25,713 nt of DNA from CAYIBD01 sp964361655. GTDB taxonomy: Bacteria; Patescibacteriota; Minisyncoccia; Sungbacterales; SURF-37. Within the stretch, counting starts at the first letter, position 1. The number at the start of each line of letters is the position of its first letter. The stretch is taken from contig CAYIBD010000006.1 of assembly GCA_964361655.1 (NCBI GenBank), positions 1 through 25,713 on the forward strand, read 5' to 3'. The position numbers were made by a program, and so were the translations under genes. The notes under the pieces were generated by a model. It had not been told where the DNA came from and did not search any database. It was given only the letters and a program-made list of their open reading frames with translations. Positions 13,959-20,676 of the stretch are shown in pieces.

Positions 13959-13985
13959 AAAGCCGGAGGCGTGATCTCCTCCGGC
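13958..13985 (-). terminator. Terminator hairpin for the minus-strand unit ending at 14010
   Basis: GCCGGAGG (13962-13969) and CCTCCGGC (13978-13985) form an 8-base-pair perfect stem with an 8-base loop. On the minus strand the stem is followed by TTTT (complement of AAAA at 13958-13961), so it would terminate the gene that ends at 14010. On the plus strand it lies just after the nuclease stop but lacks a T tract, so it may only stabilise that 3' end. Confidence 0.6.
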
Positions 13986-14009
13986 GGCGAACTCTGGGTC
14001 GCACAAAGA

Positions 14010-14618
14010 CTAGATTTGGGGCCGCACTCCCGAAGGAAGGGATGGTTTAGGTGGCGAGGGAGTGGGCAACGGCGGCAGCGTCGCTTCCGGAGCTGCCAGG
14101 ATATCTCTGACCGGGATCTCATAATCCACGACGTGGATGCTCGGCCCGCTCGAAGCCGCGGCGAACACCCAAAGCGACTCCACGGCCAAGTTTTGCAGAG
14201 TGTGGAGGTCAGCACTCCGCATGCGGATCAAAGCTCGCGTCGTGCCGCCGCCCTGGACCCTTGCACCCCACCACTGCCCCTGCCACTGGCTCACCTCGCC
14301 AAGCTCCCGCTGCTTCTTGGCCTGGACGCCAGCGATCTGCTTCTTCCAGACCGTGCTGCCCGGTGGTGTAGTGATCTCGTAGGCAGTGACCATGATCGGG
14401 AGCGGGATCCGCGGCGGCTCACGCCGGGGCATGAGGAGCCAGAAGCTGTAGTCTACTTTCTCCTGCGCGGTGATGTAGGTGATCACCACCCCGGCTTCGC
14501 CCCGCGGAAAGGTTGCCGGGGCGATCTCAATGAGGACAAAAGCTTGGGCGTGGCTTGCCAGCATGAGCCACCCCAAAACGACGGACAGAAACACCCAACG
14601 CGAAAAGAGCTTACCCAT
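14010..14618 (-). CDS. Secreted protein of unknown function with proline-rich C-terminus
   Basis: A 202-residue protein with a clear signal peptide (about 1-26, hydrophobic core VFLSVVLGWLML, probable cleavage after AHAQA-like HAQA). A beta-rich middle follows (about 28-165, including VLIEIAPATFPRGEAGVVITYI and YSFWLLMP), then a proline-rich tail (PPLPTPSPPKPS). I do not recognise the domain. The start is fixed by AAAGGAGGAAGGGG directly before the ATG at 14618, a near-perfect Shine-Dalgarno. Longer in-frame extensions lack a signal peptide at their start. The gene follows the DUF7282-like gene by 92 bases on the same strand and ends in a terminator hairpin. A cell-surface role is likely from export signals only. 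Confidence 0.7.
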   Translation of the reverse strand: MGKLFSRWVFLSVVLGWLMLASHAQAFVLIEIAPATFPRGEAGVVITYITAQEKVDYSFWLLMPRREPPRIPLPIMVTAYEITTPPGSTVWKKQIAGVQAKKQRELGEVSQWQGQWWGARVQGGGTTRALIRMRSADLHTLQNLAVESLWVFAAASSGPSIHVVDYEIPVRDILAAPEATLPPLPTPSPPKPSLPSGVRPQI

Positions 14619-14710
14619 TCCCCTTCCTCCTTTGCCTGACGGTCTGACTCGCTCTCGAGCGCCTGTCAGCGCCATTGCCGCGGACGGTGCCTGCGGGAGA
14701 GGTCGAGGCA

Positions 14711-15217
14711 CTACTGCCTTCCGGCCGTGGCCACGAAGCGCATCAGGATGGCGTTGCCCTGCGGATCGCGGAGGGGTAAATCCTTTTGGTGGTCAAACTG
14801 GCGGTCGCCATCATCGGCGTGGAGCATGGCGTAGTACACCCTCCCCTCTTCGATGCCGCGCAGGAGATCCGCAGCGCCCGTCTGATTTTGACCAGCGTTG
14901 AAGCGCTGCGCGCCCAAAATCCTCCCGGGTTTGCCGTTGAGATCCTCATGGACCACCACCCAGCCGTCGGCCGCAAGCGATACGAGTGAGACCTCCACCC
15001 GCATTCCGGGCGGCTGGTCGTTGACGGCAATGGCATTGCCGCCAAGGAGCGTAAGCCCCGAGATATTGGCCGCTTCGGCCGGCCCGGTTGCCTGGCCGGC
15101 CGGCCGGCTTGGGAGGCCACGGCCGAGCCAGAAGCCGAGCGCCCCGGCTAGCATCACCAAAACCGCAGCCACAACGAAAAGCTGGCTTCGATCTAAGTTT
15201 TGCCCTTGAAAATCCAT
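14711..15217 (-). CDS. Membrane-anchored extracytoplasmic protein, DUF7282-like
   Basis: A 168-residue protein with one N-terminal hydrophobic helix (about 13-31) and an external domain. The domain has the pattern V-V-V-H-E...GKPGRILGAQRF...GRVYYAMLHADDGDRQFD...DLPLRDPQGN, which resembles the DUF7282 domain (a strand with a VVH motif, then a V-x-x-A-M-L-H-x-D-x-x segment). DUF7282 has no established reaction; it occurs in surface proteins. The match is by eye and moderate. A perfect TATAAT box (15220-15225) lies only two bases before the ATG, closer than at the other leaderless genes. The following gene on this strand encodes a secreted protein, so the two may form a surface-protein operon. 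Confidence 0.6.
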   Translation of the reverse strand: MDFQGQNLDRSQLFVVAAVLVMLAGALGFWLGRGLPSRPAGQATGPAEAANISGLTLLGGNAIAVNDQPPGMRVEVSLVSLAADGWVVVHEDLNGKPGRILGAQRFNAGQNQTGAADLLRGIEEGRVYYAMLHADDGDRQFDHQKDLPLRDPQGNAILMRFVATAGRQ

Positions 15218-15219
15218 AT

Positions 15220-15225
15220 ATTATA
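15220..15225 (-). promoter_or_regulatory. Consensus -10 box close to the ATG of the DUF7282-like gene
   Basis: The minus strand reads TATAAT, then two bases, then ATG at 15217. No convincing -35 box is found 16-18 bases upstream. With normal spacing transcription would start inside the first two codons. Either the box works with an unusual start point, or it is fortuitous in an AT-rich stretch. Confidence 0.3.
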
Positions 15226-15316
15226 TCGTGAAAGTCCCCTTTGGTTTTAAACTACCACAGCTCCGCCTTGCAGTGCAACCGCCGACTGGCTACGATAGCG
15301 GCAAGGAGATGCGTCT

Positions 15317-15505
15317 ATGGCTCCTAGTTCCTGGAGGTGGCTCCTCCTCGCTCTCGGTCTAGAATTCTCGGCCATCGCCTTTGAGCCGAGCGAACTCGAT
15401 GGCGCCGAGGTCTCGGTTCCATCTGTCACGTCCTCCGCCACTCGACCTTGTAAATCACGCCGGCCTTGTCATCAGAGAGATAGATACTTCCGTCCCGAAG
15501 AATGA
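15317..15505 (+). CDS. Possible small exported protein, plus strand, overlapping a convergent gene
   Basis: A 62-codon frame whose product starts with a signal-like hydrophobic stretch (WRWLLLALGLEFSAIA) and then becomes polar. The upstream signals are good: TTGCAG at 15268-15273 and TACGAT at 15291-15296 with a 17-base spacer, then AAGGAG at 15303-15308 eight bases before the ATG. Against it, the last 80 bases overlap the 3' end of the convergent sorbosone-dehydrogenase-like gene, the product has no recognised relatives, and the C-terminal part looks like antisense of that gene. It may be a small protein or a short antisense RNA. Confidence 0.25.
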   Translation: MAPSSWRWLLLALGLEFSAIAFEPSELDGAEVSVPSVTSSATRPCKSRRPCHQRDRYFRPEE

Positions 15506-16652
15506 TATCTACCGGCCGGCCGAGTGCCCCTTCGGGGGTAAGCCAGCCAGTGATGAAATCTTGGACACCCTCATAGCGGCCGCTCGTATCAAAACGATGA
15601 CGAACCACTTTATAACCGGTCGGCTGGCTCCGATTCCAAGAGCCGTGGTAAGCCACGAGGAGATCATGCCAGTAATCCTCGGGCCAGCGAGAATTCGGCG
15701 GCACAAAGCCAAGTCCGAGCGGAGCCGAATGCGCCGGGATATCAATGAAGGATGGGGCGCGGCTGATGCAGCGCGGATTCTTCACTGGTGTTAGCAACAG
15801 CTCCTCTCGTAAGGGGTCAAAATCGGTATCTTGGATATTCTTGCCGTAGCAAAGCGGCCAGCCATAGTGTTTCCCCTCTTCCACGATATTGATCTCATCC
15901 GGCGGAAGGTCATCGCCGAGCCAGTCGCGGCCCATCTCGGTCGCCCACATTCTGCCGGCGCTATCCCAGATGAAAAACACGGCGTTCCGCAGGCCGCGGG
16001 CAAAAATTTCTGATTGCTTCGTCTCCGGATCGTAGCGGAGAATCGCCGCCCGTCTCTGGTCTGACTCCTGGCAGACATTGCAACTGGAGCCAACCGAAAT
16101 ATAGAGCTTTCGGTCCGGGCCAAAGTCGATCGTCCGAGTGAAATGCCCTTCTCCTTGAGGAAGATCAAGGACGTGCACCCCCGTCGCATCCTCGGAGTAG
16201 GTTTGAAAGCGGCGGATGCGGTGTTCCTCCGCGATGTAGAGCCGGAGTCCCTGCTCGGGATCAAAGGCAAGGCCGTGGGGTTTTTGCAACCCGCGAAAAA
16301 CATCGCCCTGGTTCCGCACTGCACCCGTATCTCCATCAATCTCAAGAAGCGTGACTGCACCTTCGCTGGTGCGGCTGACCCAGAGGTTGCCAGAGCGATC
16401 AAAGCGCATCACGCGCGCGCCGGGAAGGTCTTTGGCAAAAACGGAGATCGAGAAGCCGGGCGGCAGGTCAAGCGGCATGCCGGTCTCGGTGAGTGACCCA
16501 GCCGGCACTGAATCTTCAGGGAGAAACTCGGTGATGTCAGCCGGCGGCGGCCCAAAGGGCGCGAGGTACATCAAACGATACTGGCGGCCGACGAGGAACC
16601 CGCCGATGAGCGCTATCGCGGCTATAACCATGATCGCCTCACGCCTCGTCAT
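15426..16652 (-). CDS. Membrane-anchored PQQ-dependent sugar dehydrogenase-like protein (L-sorbosone dehydrogenase family)
   Basis: A 408-residue protein: an N-terminal anchor (about 7-21) and an external six-bladed beta-propeller of the soluble glucose/sorbosone dehydrogenase family. Landmarks are PPGFSISVFAKDLPGAR near 64-80, KPHGLAFD near 124-131, DRKLYISVGSSCNVC at about 170-184 with C181 and C184, GRMWATEMGRDWLGDDLPPDEIN, GKHYGWPLCYG, and the C-terminal GRPVDIILRDGSIYLSDDKAGVIY. The family oxidises sugars with pyrroloquinoline quinone, but many members lack shown activity. No PQQ synthesis genes are in the window, so the cofactor would have to come from outside. The gene follows the patatin gene by 20 bases and is probably cotranscribed with it. 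Confidence 0.85.
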   Translation of the reverse strand: MTRREAIMVIAAIALIGGFLVGRQYRLMYLAPFGPPPADITEFLPEDSVPAGSLTETGMPLDLPPGFSISVFAKDLPGARVMRFDRSGNLWVSRTSEGAVTLLEIDGDTGAVRNQGDVFRGLQKPHGLAFDPEQGLRLYIAEEHRIRRFQTYSEDATGVHVLDLPQGEGHFTRTIDFGPDRKLYISVGSSCNVCQESDQRRAAILRYDPETKQSEIFARGLRNAVFFIWDSAGRMWATEMGRDWLGDDLPPDEINIVEEGKHYGWPLCYGKNIQDTDFDPLREELLLTPVKNPRCISRAPSFIDIPAHSAPLGLGFVPPNSRWPEDYWHDLLVAYHGSWNRSQPTGYKVVRHRFDTSGRYEGVQDFITGWLTPEGALGRPVDIILRDGSIYLSDDKAGVIYKVEWRRT

Positions 16653-16672
16653 GGGGTCAAGCGGCGTATGGA

Positions 16673-17701
16673 TCAGTTACGAGATGCAATACCGAGCTCC
16701 CGGAATGCGGCCACGGTCTTGCGGTGGCCTTCGGCCAAGAGCCCCGAGACGGTTTTATGGACGAGCCGGAAGAGCGCATAGGATTCGTTCTCCTCGCTTG
16801 CATCCGGTTCAATGACCACGAGACGCACTTGGCGCTTGCCTTGGAAACTAAACCGCTGCTTGGAAAAGGCCTTTCGCACTTCCTTGACCAGTACGGCCTG
16901 CCCGCTCGCGGTATTCTCCGCTACGGCCTGGGTCACCTCATGCAGAAGTTTCTCGTAGGCGTCGAGGTTGGCGTTGATCTCCATCCCGCGCTCGATGTCT
17001 TTTTTCCCCACCCGCCACGACATGAGGTTTCCGGCGCGCCGTGCGATGAAATACACCGAATGGAAGAGTTTTGAAGTGCGCATGTGCTGCTGCGAATCGG
17101 TGAGGATGGCAAAGACGGTATCGCACCCCTCCCGGATGGCGTGGGAAATGGGGTTGGCGGCAATGATCCCGCCATCGAAGAGCTGATGTCCCTCGTAGAG
17201 AAAGGGCGGGAAGACGACCGGCATCGCGGCCGAAGCCAGCAGGGCGTTCGTCAAAAGTTCGGGATCCTGATGCGCCCGCACCTTGTTTGAAAATACTTTA
17301 GCCGCCCCGCTCTGGAAGTCGGTGGTGATGATGTCCATTTTCACGTCCGAGGCGATGAGCTCGGCAATGCCGAGCCGCTTCTCAATCAAACGGCGGAGCG
17401 GCGTTGCGAGCAAGACCGACTCTGACCAGAAGAAAAGCCGCAGGAGACCGTGGAGGTTCCAGTCGTAAAGGAATTTCGAAGGCCGGGGCGCAAGGGCGGT
17501 ATACATCGAAAGCAGCGTGTCCATCTTTCCGACGGCAAATGCCGCACCGTTCAGGGCGCCGACCGATGCGCCGACGATATAGGCCGGTCGGATACCGTGC
17601 TCGTGGAACGCTTGCAACGCCCCGGCTTGGAACGCTCCGCGGAGAAACCCGCCGGTGAGCACGATGCCAACTTTCCCAAGTTTCTCCGGTGTATCTGCCA
17701 T
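16673..17701 (-). CDS. Patatin-like phospholipase
   Basis: A 342-residue acyl hydrolase of the patatin/RssA type. The oxyanion-hole loop GGFLRGAFQAG is at 17-27, the nucleophile elbow G-A-S-V-G at 44-48 (Ser46) and the catalytic Asp in the D-G-G motif at 176-178, so the Ser-Asp dyad is complete. These enzymes cleave ester bonds in membrane lipids. There is no signal peptide, so a cytoplasmic or membrane-face enzyme is likely. The start at 17701 is chosen because the conserved domain begins soon after; an upstream in-frame TTG at 17752 coincides with the -35 box. The gene has its own promoter and leads a two-gene unit with the sorbosone-dehydrogenase-like gene. Confidence 0.9.
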   Translation of the reverse strand: MADTPEKLGKVGIVLTGGFLRGAFQAGALQAFHEHGIRPAYIVGASVGALNGAAFAVGKMDTLLSMYTALAPRPSKFLYDWNLHGLLRLFFWSESVLLATPLRRLIEKRLGIAELIASDVKMDIITTDFQSGAAKVFSNKVRAHQDPELLTNALLASAAMPVVFPPFLYEGHQLFDGGIIAANPISHAIREGCDTVFAILTDSQQHMRTSKLFHSVYFIARRAGNLMSWRVGKKDIERGMEINANLDAYEKLLHEVTQAVAENTASGQAVLVKEVRKAFSKQRFSFQGKRQVRLVVIEPDASEENESYALFRLVHKTVSGLLAEGHRKTVAAFRELGIASRN

Positions 17702-17723
17702 AGCGGTTCTCTCTCGGAGTTGT

Positions 17724-17752
17724 AGTATATCGAATCCGCGAACGTCGCACAA
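17724..17752 (-). promoter_or_regulatory. Promoter of the patatin gene
   Basis: On the minus strand TTGTGC (17747-17752) and TATACT (17724-17729) are separated by exactly 17 bases. The start codon lies 22 bases after the -10 box, giving a short leader of about 15 bases with a purine-rich GAGAGAGAA tract that could act as a weak ribosome site. The unit starts directly after a terminator for the upstream gene. Confidence 0.65.
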
Positions 17753-17753
17753 A

Positions 17754-17780
17754 CCAAAAAGGGCCTCCGGCCCTTTTTGG
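17754..17780 (-). terminator. Perfect-palindrome terminator between the pilin-like and patatin genes
   Basis: CCAAAAAGGGCC (17754-17765) pairs fully with GGCCCTTTTTGG (17769-17780) around a three-base loop. The inner GC stem is followed by TTTTT in both directions, so it can terminate from either strand. The minus-strand gene ending at 17783 stops three bases before it, and the patatin promoter begins immediately after it. Confidence 0.85.
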
Positions 17781-17782
17781 AA

Positions 17783-18100
17783 TTAGCGCACGGCCAGGGT
17801 GTAGGCCTGCCCGTTCGCCTCGGCTTCATACTGGAACACCGACGGATCGAGCGGCTCGCGGTCAATGTACTCCCCGACGAGGAGTGTCGTAACCAGTGCC
17901 TCGCCGCCGCTCACTGCTGGGTAGGACTGATGATCGAGGTAGTAGAGTTCAAGCGCGGTTGCGAGCTGGTGGCGGTTGGCGCCATTGGCAGCGCTCTTGG
18001 CGCTCGTTAAGATGTCGGCCGCTGGCAGCGAAAGTCCGGCAACGGTCAGGGACGTACCAATCAACGAGGCCGCGATTACGTCAAGAAGGGCTCTATTCAT
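17783..18100 (-). CDS. Pilin-like (pseudopilin-type) small membrane protein
   Basis: A 105-residue protein with a hydrophobic N-terminal helix (about 5-28) followed by a soluble segment. The tract SAKSAANGANRHQLATALELYYLDHQSYPAV, then GEYIDREPLDPSVFQYEAEANGQAYTLAV, is the arrangement seen in type II secretion and type IV pilin-like proteins (an alpha1-C helix, then Y-x-x-x-x-x-x-Y-P, then a short beta region). The usual prepilin peptidase site (G-F-T-L-x-E) is missing from the N-terminus, so it is a divergent or non-processed member. No other pilus genes are nearby. It has its own strong promoter and a perfect terminator, a single-gene unit. Confidence 0.65.
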   Translation of the reverse strand: MNRALLDVIAASLIGTSLTVAGLSLPAADILTSAKSAANGANRHQLATALELYYLDHQSYPAVSGGEALVTTLLVGEYIDREPLDPSVFQYEAEANGQAYTLAVR

Positions 18101-18109
18101 ATAGAAACC

Positions 18110-18138
18110 ATAATATCATACTATATATCAAAAGTCAA
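18110..18138 (-). promoter_or_regulatory. Strong promoter of the pilin-like gene
   Basis: TTGACT (18133-18138) and TATTAT (18110-18115) on the minus strand are 17 bases apart, the closest match to the consensus pair in the window. The ATG at 18100 is nine bases after the -10 box, so the leader would be only two or three bases, without room for a Shine-Dalgarno. The spacer is AT-rich. Confidence 0.7.
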
Positions 18139-18189
18139 TAGCCAGGCGTACCGCCTCCTGCCGGCTCTCCGGAGACGCTACCCGATGAC

Positions 18190-18714
18190 TTAGGGGTGGC
18201 GGTAGAGGTACACGCCACCGCCGGAACGCTTCGCTTCCCAGTTCGGAAACGGAAAGGCGTTCGAGACGACGCGGGCATTCGGCTTCAACTCTTGGCGCAA
18301 TTTTCTCTCGAGCGGCGCCATGATGTGGTCAATGCCAAAAATTGTAATCACGTCAAAGGGCGAGAGATCCGCGTTCCAGAAACTCATCCAGTGGATACGG
18401 GCCCGCCCCTCGAGCCCGGCACGCCGGATCGTACGGCGCGCCCACCAGACGAGGACGGGGTTCGCTTCAAAGCCATGCGCTTCGGCGCCAGCCCGGGCAA
18501 AGGCGATGACGAGGCGCCCGTCTCCCGAACCCAAATCCGCCATACGCTCCCCGGCTCTGACGTCGGCCAGTCGAAGCATATCCTCAACCGCAGCGGGTGA
18601 GGACGGCACGTAGGGCGCGCCGCGAAGGAATGACCAGATGAGGAATATGAGCGCACTGATAACGAAGAGGTCGCCGAGGAGATATAAGGATAGCAACGCC
18701 ACCAACCCAATCAT
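18190..18714 (-). CDS. Membrane-anchored class I SAM methyltransferase, FAM173/ATPSCKMT-like
   Basis: A 174-residue protein with an N-terminal transmembrane helix (about 5-29) directly followed by a short Rossmann methyltransferase. P-Y-V-P-S-S-P-A-A-V-E-D-M-L (34-47) leads into motif I MADLGSGDGRLVIAFARAG (58-76), with the second acidic position in the FEANP loop (E83, N85, P86). This preamble and the D-L-G-S-G-D-G-R motif are features of the FAM173 group, whose animal members methylate Lys on ATP synthase c-subunit or adenine nucleotide translocase. Lysine methylation of a membrane protein is thus a reasonable inference, not shown here. The ATG overlaps the stop of the exonuclease gene (ATGA). 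Confidence 0.75.
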   Translation of the reverse strand: MIGLVALLSLYLLGDLFVISALIFLIWSFLRGAPYVPSSPAAVEDMLRLADVRAGERMADLGSGDGRLVIAFARAGAEAHGFEANPVLVWWARRTIRRAGLEGRARIHWMSFWNADLSPFDVITIFGIDHIMAPLERKLRQELKPNARVVSNAFPFPNWEAKRSGGGVYLYRHP

Positions 18715-19283
18715 GACCGTGATGCTACAACCCGCGCGAGCTCCTTCAGGCCATCCACAATCGAGCGAGCGTCGTTGGTGCCCTGGTGCGCCCGGTGCGG
18801 CGACTCCTTGCCAAAGGCCGCAAGAACCGTGCTCGACATGAGGCCGTCAACCGCTACGTCGAATCTCCGGAAGACATCGCGGATATCACGAAACGGCTCT
18901 CGAAGGGGGCATGGGATGCCATAGAGGCCGCAGTTCTCGAGCACGACGTCCCAGTCCCCGCCCCAGACATAGATGGGGCGGCCGCCGGACCATGCCCCAA
19001 AGCGCCTCACCGCCGAGGGGAAATCAACGCCGTCGCGATCCACCAGCTCCTGCGTGATTCCGGTCAGTTTGATGAAGTATTCGGAGAGCTTGGGGTTTTT
19101 TAGGGGTCGAACGAGCCCACGGAACGTATCCAGTTCCGTGAAGTTCGCGGTCTCAACGAGGACCGCTCCTATCTCGACGATTTCGCGATGCTCGCCAGGG
19201 CCGCTCCAGTCCCGCGCCAAACTCCCCTTCCAGGCAGTGTACTCGGTATCAAGGACTACAATCTCCGCAGGTAAATCAAGCAT
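18711..19283 (-). CDS. DEDDh-type 3'-5' exonuclease family protein
   Basis: A 190-residue exonuclease of the DnaQ-like superfamily. D12-T13-E14 in VVLDTEYTA is Exo I, the GGDWD tract with D110 or D112 is Exo II, and H166 with D171 in HRAHQGTNDARS is Exo III of the DEDDh type. All four acidic positions and the His are present. The size is like KapD or ERI1-type RNA/DNA exonucleases rather than full DnaQ. The ATG at 19283 gives a start just before the first strand; a TTG further up (19310) is less likely. It overlaps a possible 33-residue gene upstream and the methyltransferase downstream, so it lies within an operon with msrA. Confidence 0.83.
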   Translation of the reverse strand: MLDLPAEIVVLDTEYTAWKGSLARDWSGPGEHREIVEIGAVLVETANFTELDTFRGLVRPLKNPKLSEYFIKLTGITQELVDRDGVDFPSAVRRFGAWSGGRPIYVWGGDWDVVLENCGLYGIPCPLREPFRDIRDVFRRFDVAVDGLMSSTVLAAFGKESPHRAHQGTNDARSIVDGLKELARVVASRS

Positions 19284-19377
19284 GCCCGGTAGTCGAAGCC
19301 GGTACTCCAATAAATTGCAGTGTCGGGTACAACCCCTCTTCGGTTTTAGTTTTAGACATCGGCGTATCTTGGCTCAT
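19276..19377 (-). CDS. Possible 33-residue protein between msrA and the exonuclease
   Basis: A short frame opens with an ATG that overlaps the msrA stop (ATGA) and ends with a TGA inside the start region of the exonuclease gene (stop at 19276-19278, exonuclease ATG at 19281-19283). The product begins MSQDTPMSKTKTEEG and is polar, with no recognised motif. The coupled arrangement on both sides is what makes it noteworthy: translation would pass from msrA through this frame to the exonuclease. It may equally be chance in a 90-base gap. It is too short to judge by composition. Confidence 0.35.
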   Translation of the reverse strand: MSQDTPMSKTKTEEGLYPTLQFIGVPASTTGHA

Positions 19378-19916
19378 GGCTTGAGCAAGTCCGAGAATTC
19401 ATTTCTGACCTTTGCAACCTTGGGCTTGATCATTGCCTCGGCGTACGGCGCATCGGGGTTCTTGGTGTAGTAGCTTCGATGGTAGGCCTCGGCCGGGTAG
19501 AAGGCGTGGAGGGGTTTCAACTCGGTAACGATGGGGTTCGCGAATTTCCTGGCCTCTGTAAGTTCCCCGATCATGGCCTCGGCTCCCTTCAGCTGTTCTT
19601 CGGTAGTGTAAAGGATAATCGAGCGGTACTGTGAGCCAATGTCAGCTCCTTGGCGATTCAGGGTGGTCGGATCGTGACTGGCAAAAAAGACCTCGAGGAG
19701 CTTCCGGAACGACAGTACGTCTGCATCATACTCAATCTTGATGACTTCGGCATGACCGGTCCTGCCGCTCGAAACCTGCTCGTAGCTGGGGTTAGAATGG
19801 GCTCCACCAGCATACCCCGGCGTAACTGCAATCACGCCCTTCAGTTGCAAAAACACGGCCTCGGTGCACCAGAAGCACCCGCCGCCAAACACTATTGTCT
19901 CGTAGCCAATTGCCAT
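19374..19916 (-). CDS. msrA: Peptide methionine sulfoxide reductase MsrA
   Basis: A 180-residue enzyme that reduces the S-epimer of methionine sulfoxide in proteins, protecting against oxidation. The catalytic motif GGGCFWCTE is at 11-19 (Cys14 nucleophile, Cys17). GYAGG and GHAEVIKIEYD follow in the expected order, as does the later segment HDPTTLNRQGADIGSQYRS. No further Cys is seen in the C-terminal tail, so recycling should use Cys17 or an external thiol. Length is normal. No MsrB domain or gene is visible nearby. The gene starts six bases from a 36-base palindrome and is followed by a coupled short frame and the exonuclease gene. Confidence 0.95.
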   Translation of the reverse strand: MAIGYETIVFGGGCFWCTEAVFLQLKGVIAVTPGYAGGAHSNPSYEQVSSGRTGHAEVIKIEYDADVLSFRKLLEVFFASHDPTTLNRQGADIGSQYRSIILYTTEEQLKGAEAMIGELTEARKFANPIVTELKPLHAFYPAEAYHRSYYTKNPDAPYAEAMIKPKVAKVRNEFSDLLKP

Positions 19917-19921
19917 GCACC

Positions 19922-19957
19922 ATCTATTCTCAAATTCTTAAGAATTTGAGAATAGAT
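19922..19957. repeat. 36-base perfect AT-rich palindrome between the LmbE gene and msrA
   Basis: The left arm ATCTATTCTCAAATTCTT (19922-19939) is matched by its exact complement in the right arm (19940-19957), with no loop. It fills nearly the whole 40-base gap between the LmbE stop (19957) and the msrA ATG (19916). It has no run of T after it on the minus strand, so it is not a simple terminator. As DNA it could bind a dimeric regulator; as RNA it would form an 18-base-pair hairpin just before the msrA start codon. Confidence 0.9.
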
Positions 19958-20676
19958 TATTGCGCCGAATCAAATCGTCGACCAAATAGCTCTTCTCGCA
20001 ATGCGCGCACGCTCTGCGAACGCTTCGAACGTACGATGAAATATTCCTCTTTGGGAAAATGACGGCTAAGTCGCAAAATCCGCTCAATATCGTGAATCTG
20101 GGAGCGATGAGCCAGCATGGCAGCGAGCTTCGTTTCCCATACGTCACGGACGTTCACGATGAGATCAATCTCGGAGCGAGCGTAGCCCGGGGGAACGTAA
20201 ATGAAGTAGCCGCGCATGGCGGCTGCCCGGGCTCTGGTGCGGCAGACCTGGAGCAGCGTTTTTACGAACTTCAGCCGTTCGAAAAGATAGCTCGCCACCA
20301 TAGAAACAACGATGTGATCAATGTGCCCCGAGACGCCCGACGGCTCAAAGGTCATGAGAACTTCCGGCCGGAGACGTTTGAGGTGCACTTCAATCTTGGC
20401 CGCAAGCGCGTGGTAGAGGTTATTCGAGAGCGCCCCGTCCTTGAACCCGAGAAAATATACATTCCGCGCGCCGAGAATCCGTGCCGCGGTCCGGAGCTCC
20501 TCTGCTCTCCGGCGGGCAAGAGTGCTCTGGCCCTGCCTTTCACTGTCCTCCCCGGCCTCACCCTTGGTTGCTGACAGGATGTAGACGCGATGGCGTTTGG
20601 CAAACTTGGCGATCGTGCCGCCGGGGCCAAAGGCCTCGTCATCCGGGTGCGCAAAGATGCAGACCACCGTTTTCAT
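19957..20676 (-). CDS. PIG-L/LmbE family deacetylase
   Basis: A 239-residue zinc-dependent N-acetylglucosaminyl deacetylase family protein. The signature A-H-P-D-D-E is at 9-14 and the second metal motif G-H-I-D-H at 117-121, so the metal-binding residues are complete. Members deacetylate GlcNAc linked to lipids or small thiol precursors (PIG-L, MshB, BshB) and tailor antibiotics; the substrate cannot be read from the sequence. It is cytoplasmic with no signal peptide. Its ATG overlaps the stop of the DEAD-box helicase gene (ATGA). A cell-envelope sugar is a plausible substrate in this genome, but that is inference. Confidence 0.88.
   Translation of the reverse strand: MKTVVCIFAHPDDEAFGPGGTIAKFAKRHRVYILSATKGEAGEDSERQGQSTLARRRAEELRTAARILGARNVYFLGFKDGALSNNLYHALAAKIEVHLKRLRPEVLMTFEPSGVSGHIDHIVVSMVASYLFERLKFVKTLLQVCRTRARAAAMRGYFIYVPPGYARSEIDLIVNVRDVWETKLAAMLAHRSQIHDIERILRLSRHFPKEEYFIVRSKRSQSVRALREELFGRRFDSAQ

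Noticed and set aside
13962..13985. Hairpin as a terminator for the plus-strand nuclease gene
   Set aside because: No T tract follows on the plus strand; the TTTT run is on the minus-strand side, so it was assigned to the gene ending at 14010.
15247..15441. Minus-strand frame of 64 codons between the dehydrogenase-like and DUF7282-like genes
   Set aside because: Polar product without motifs or a ribosome site; most of it is explained as untranslated sequence.
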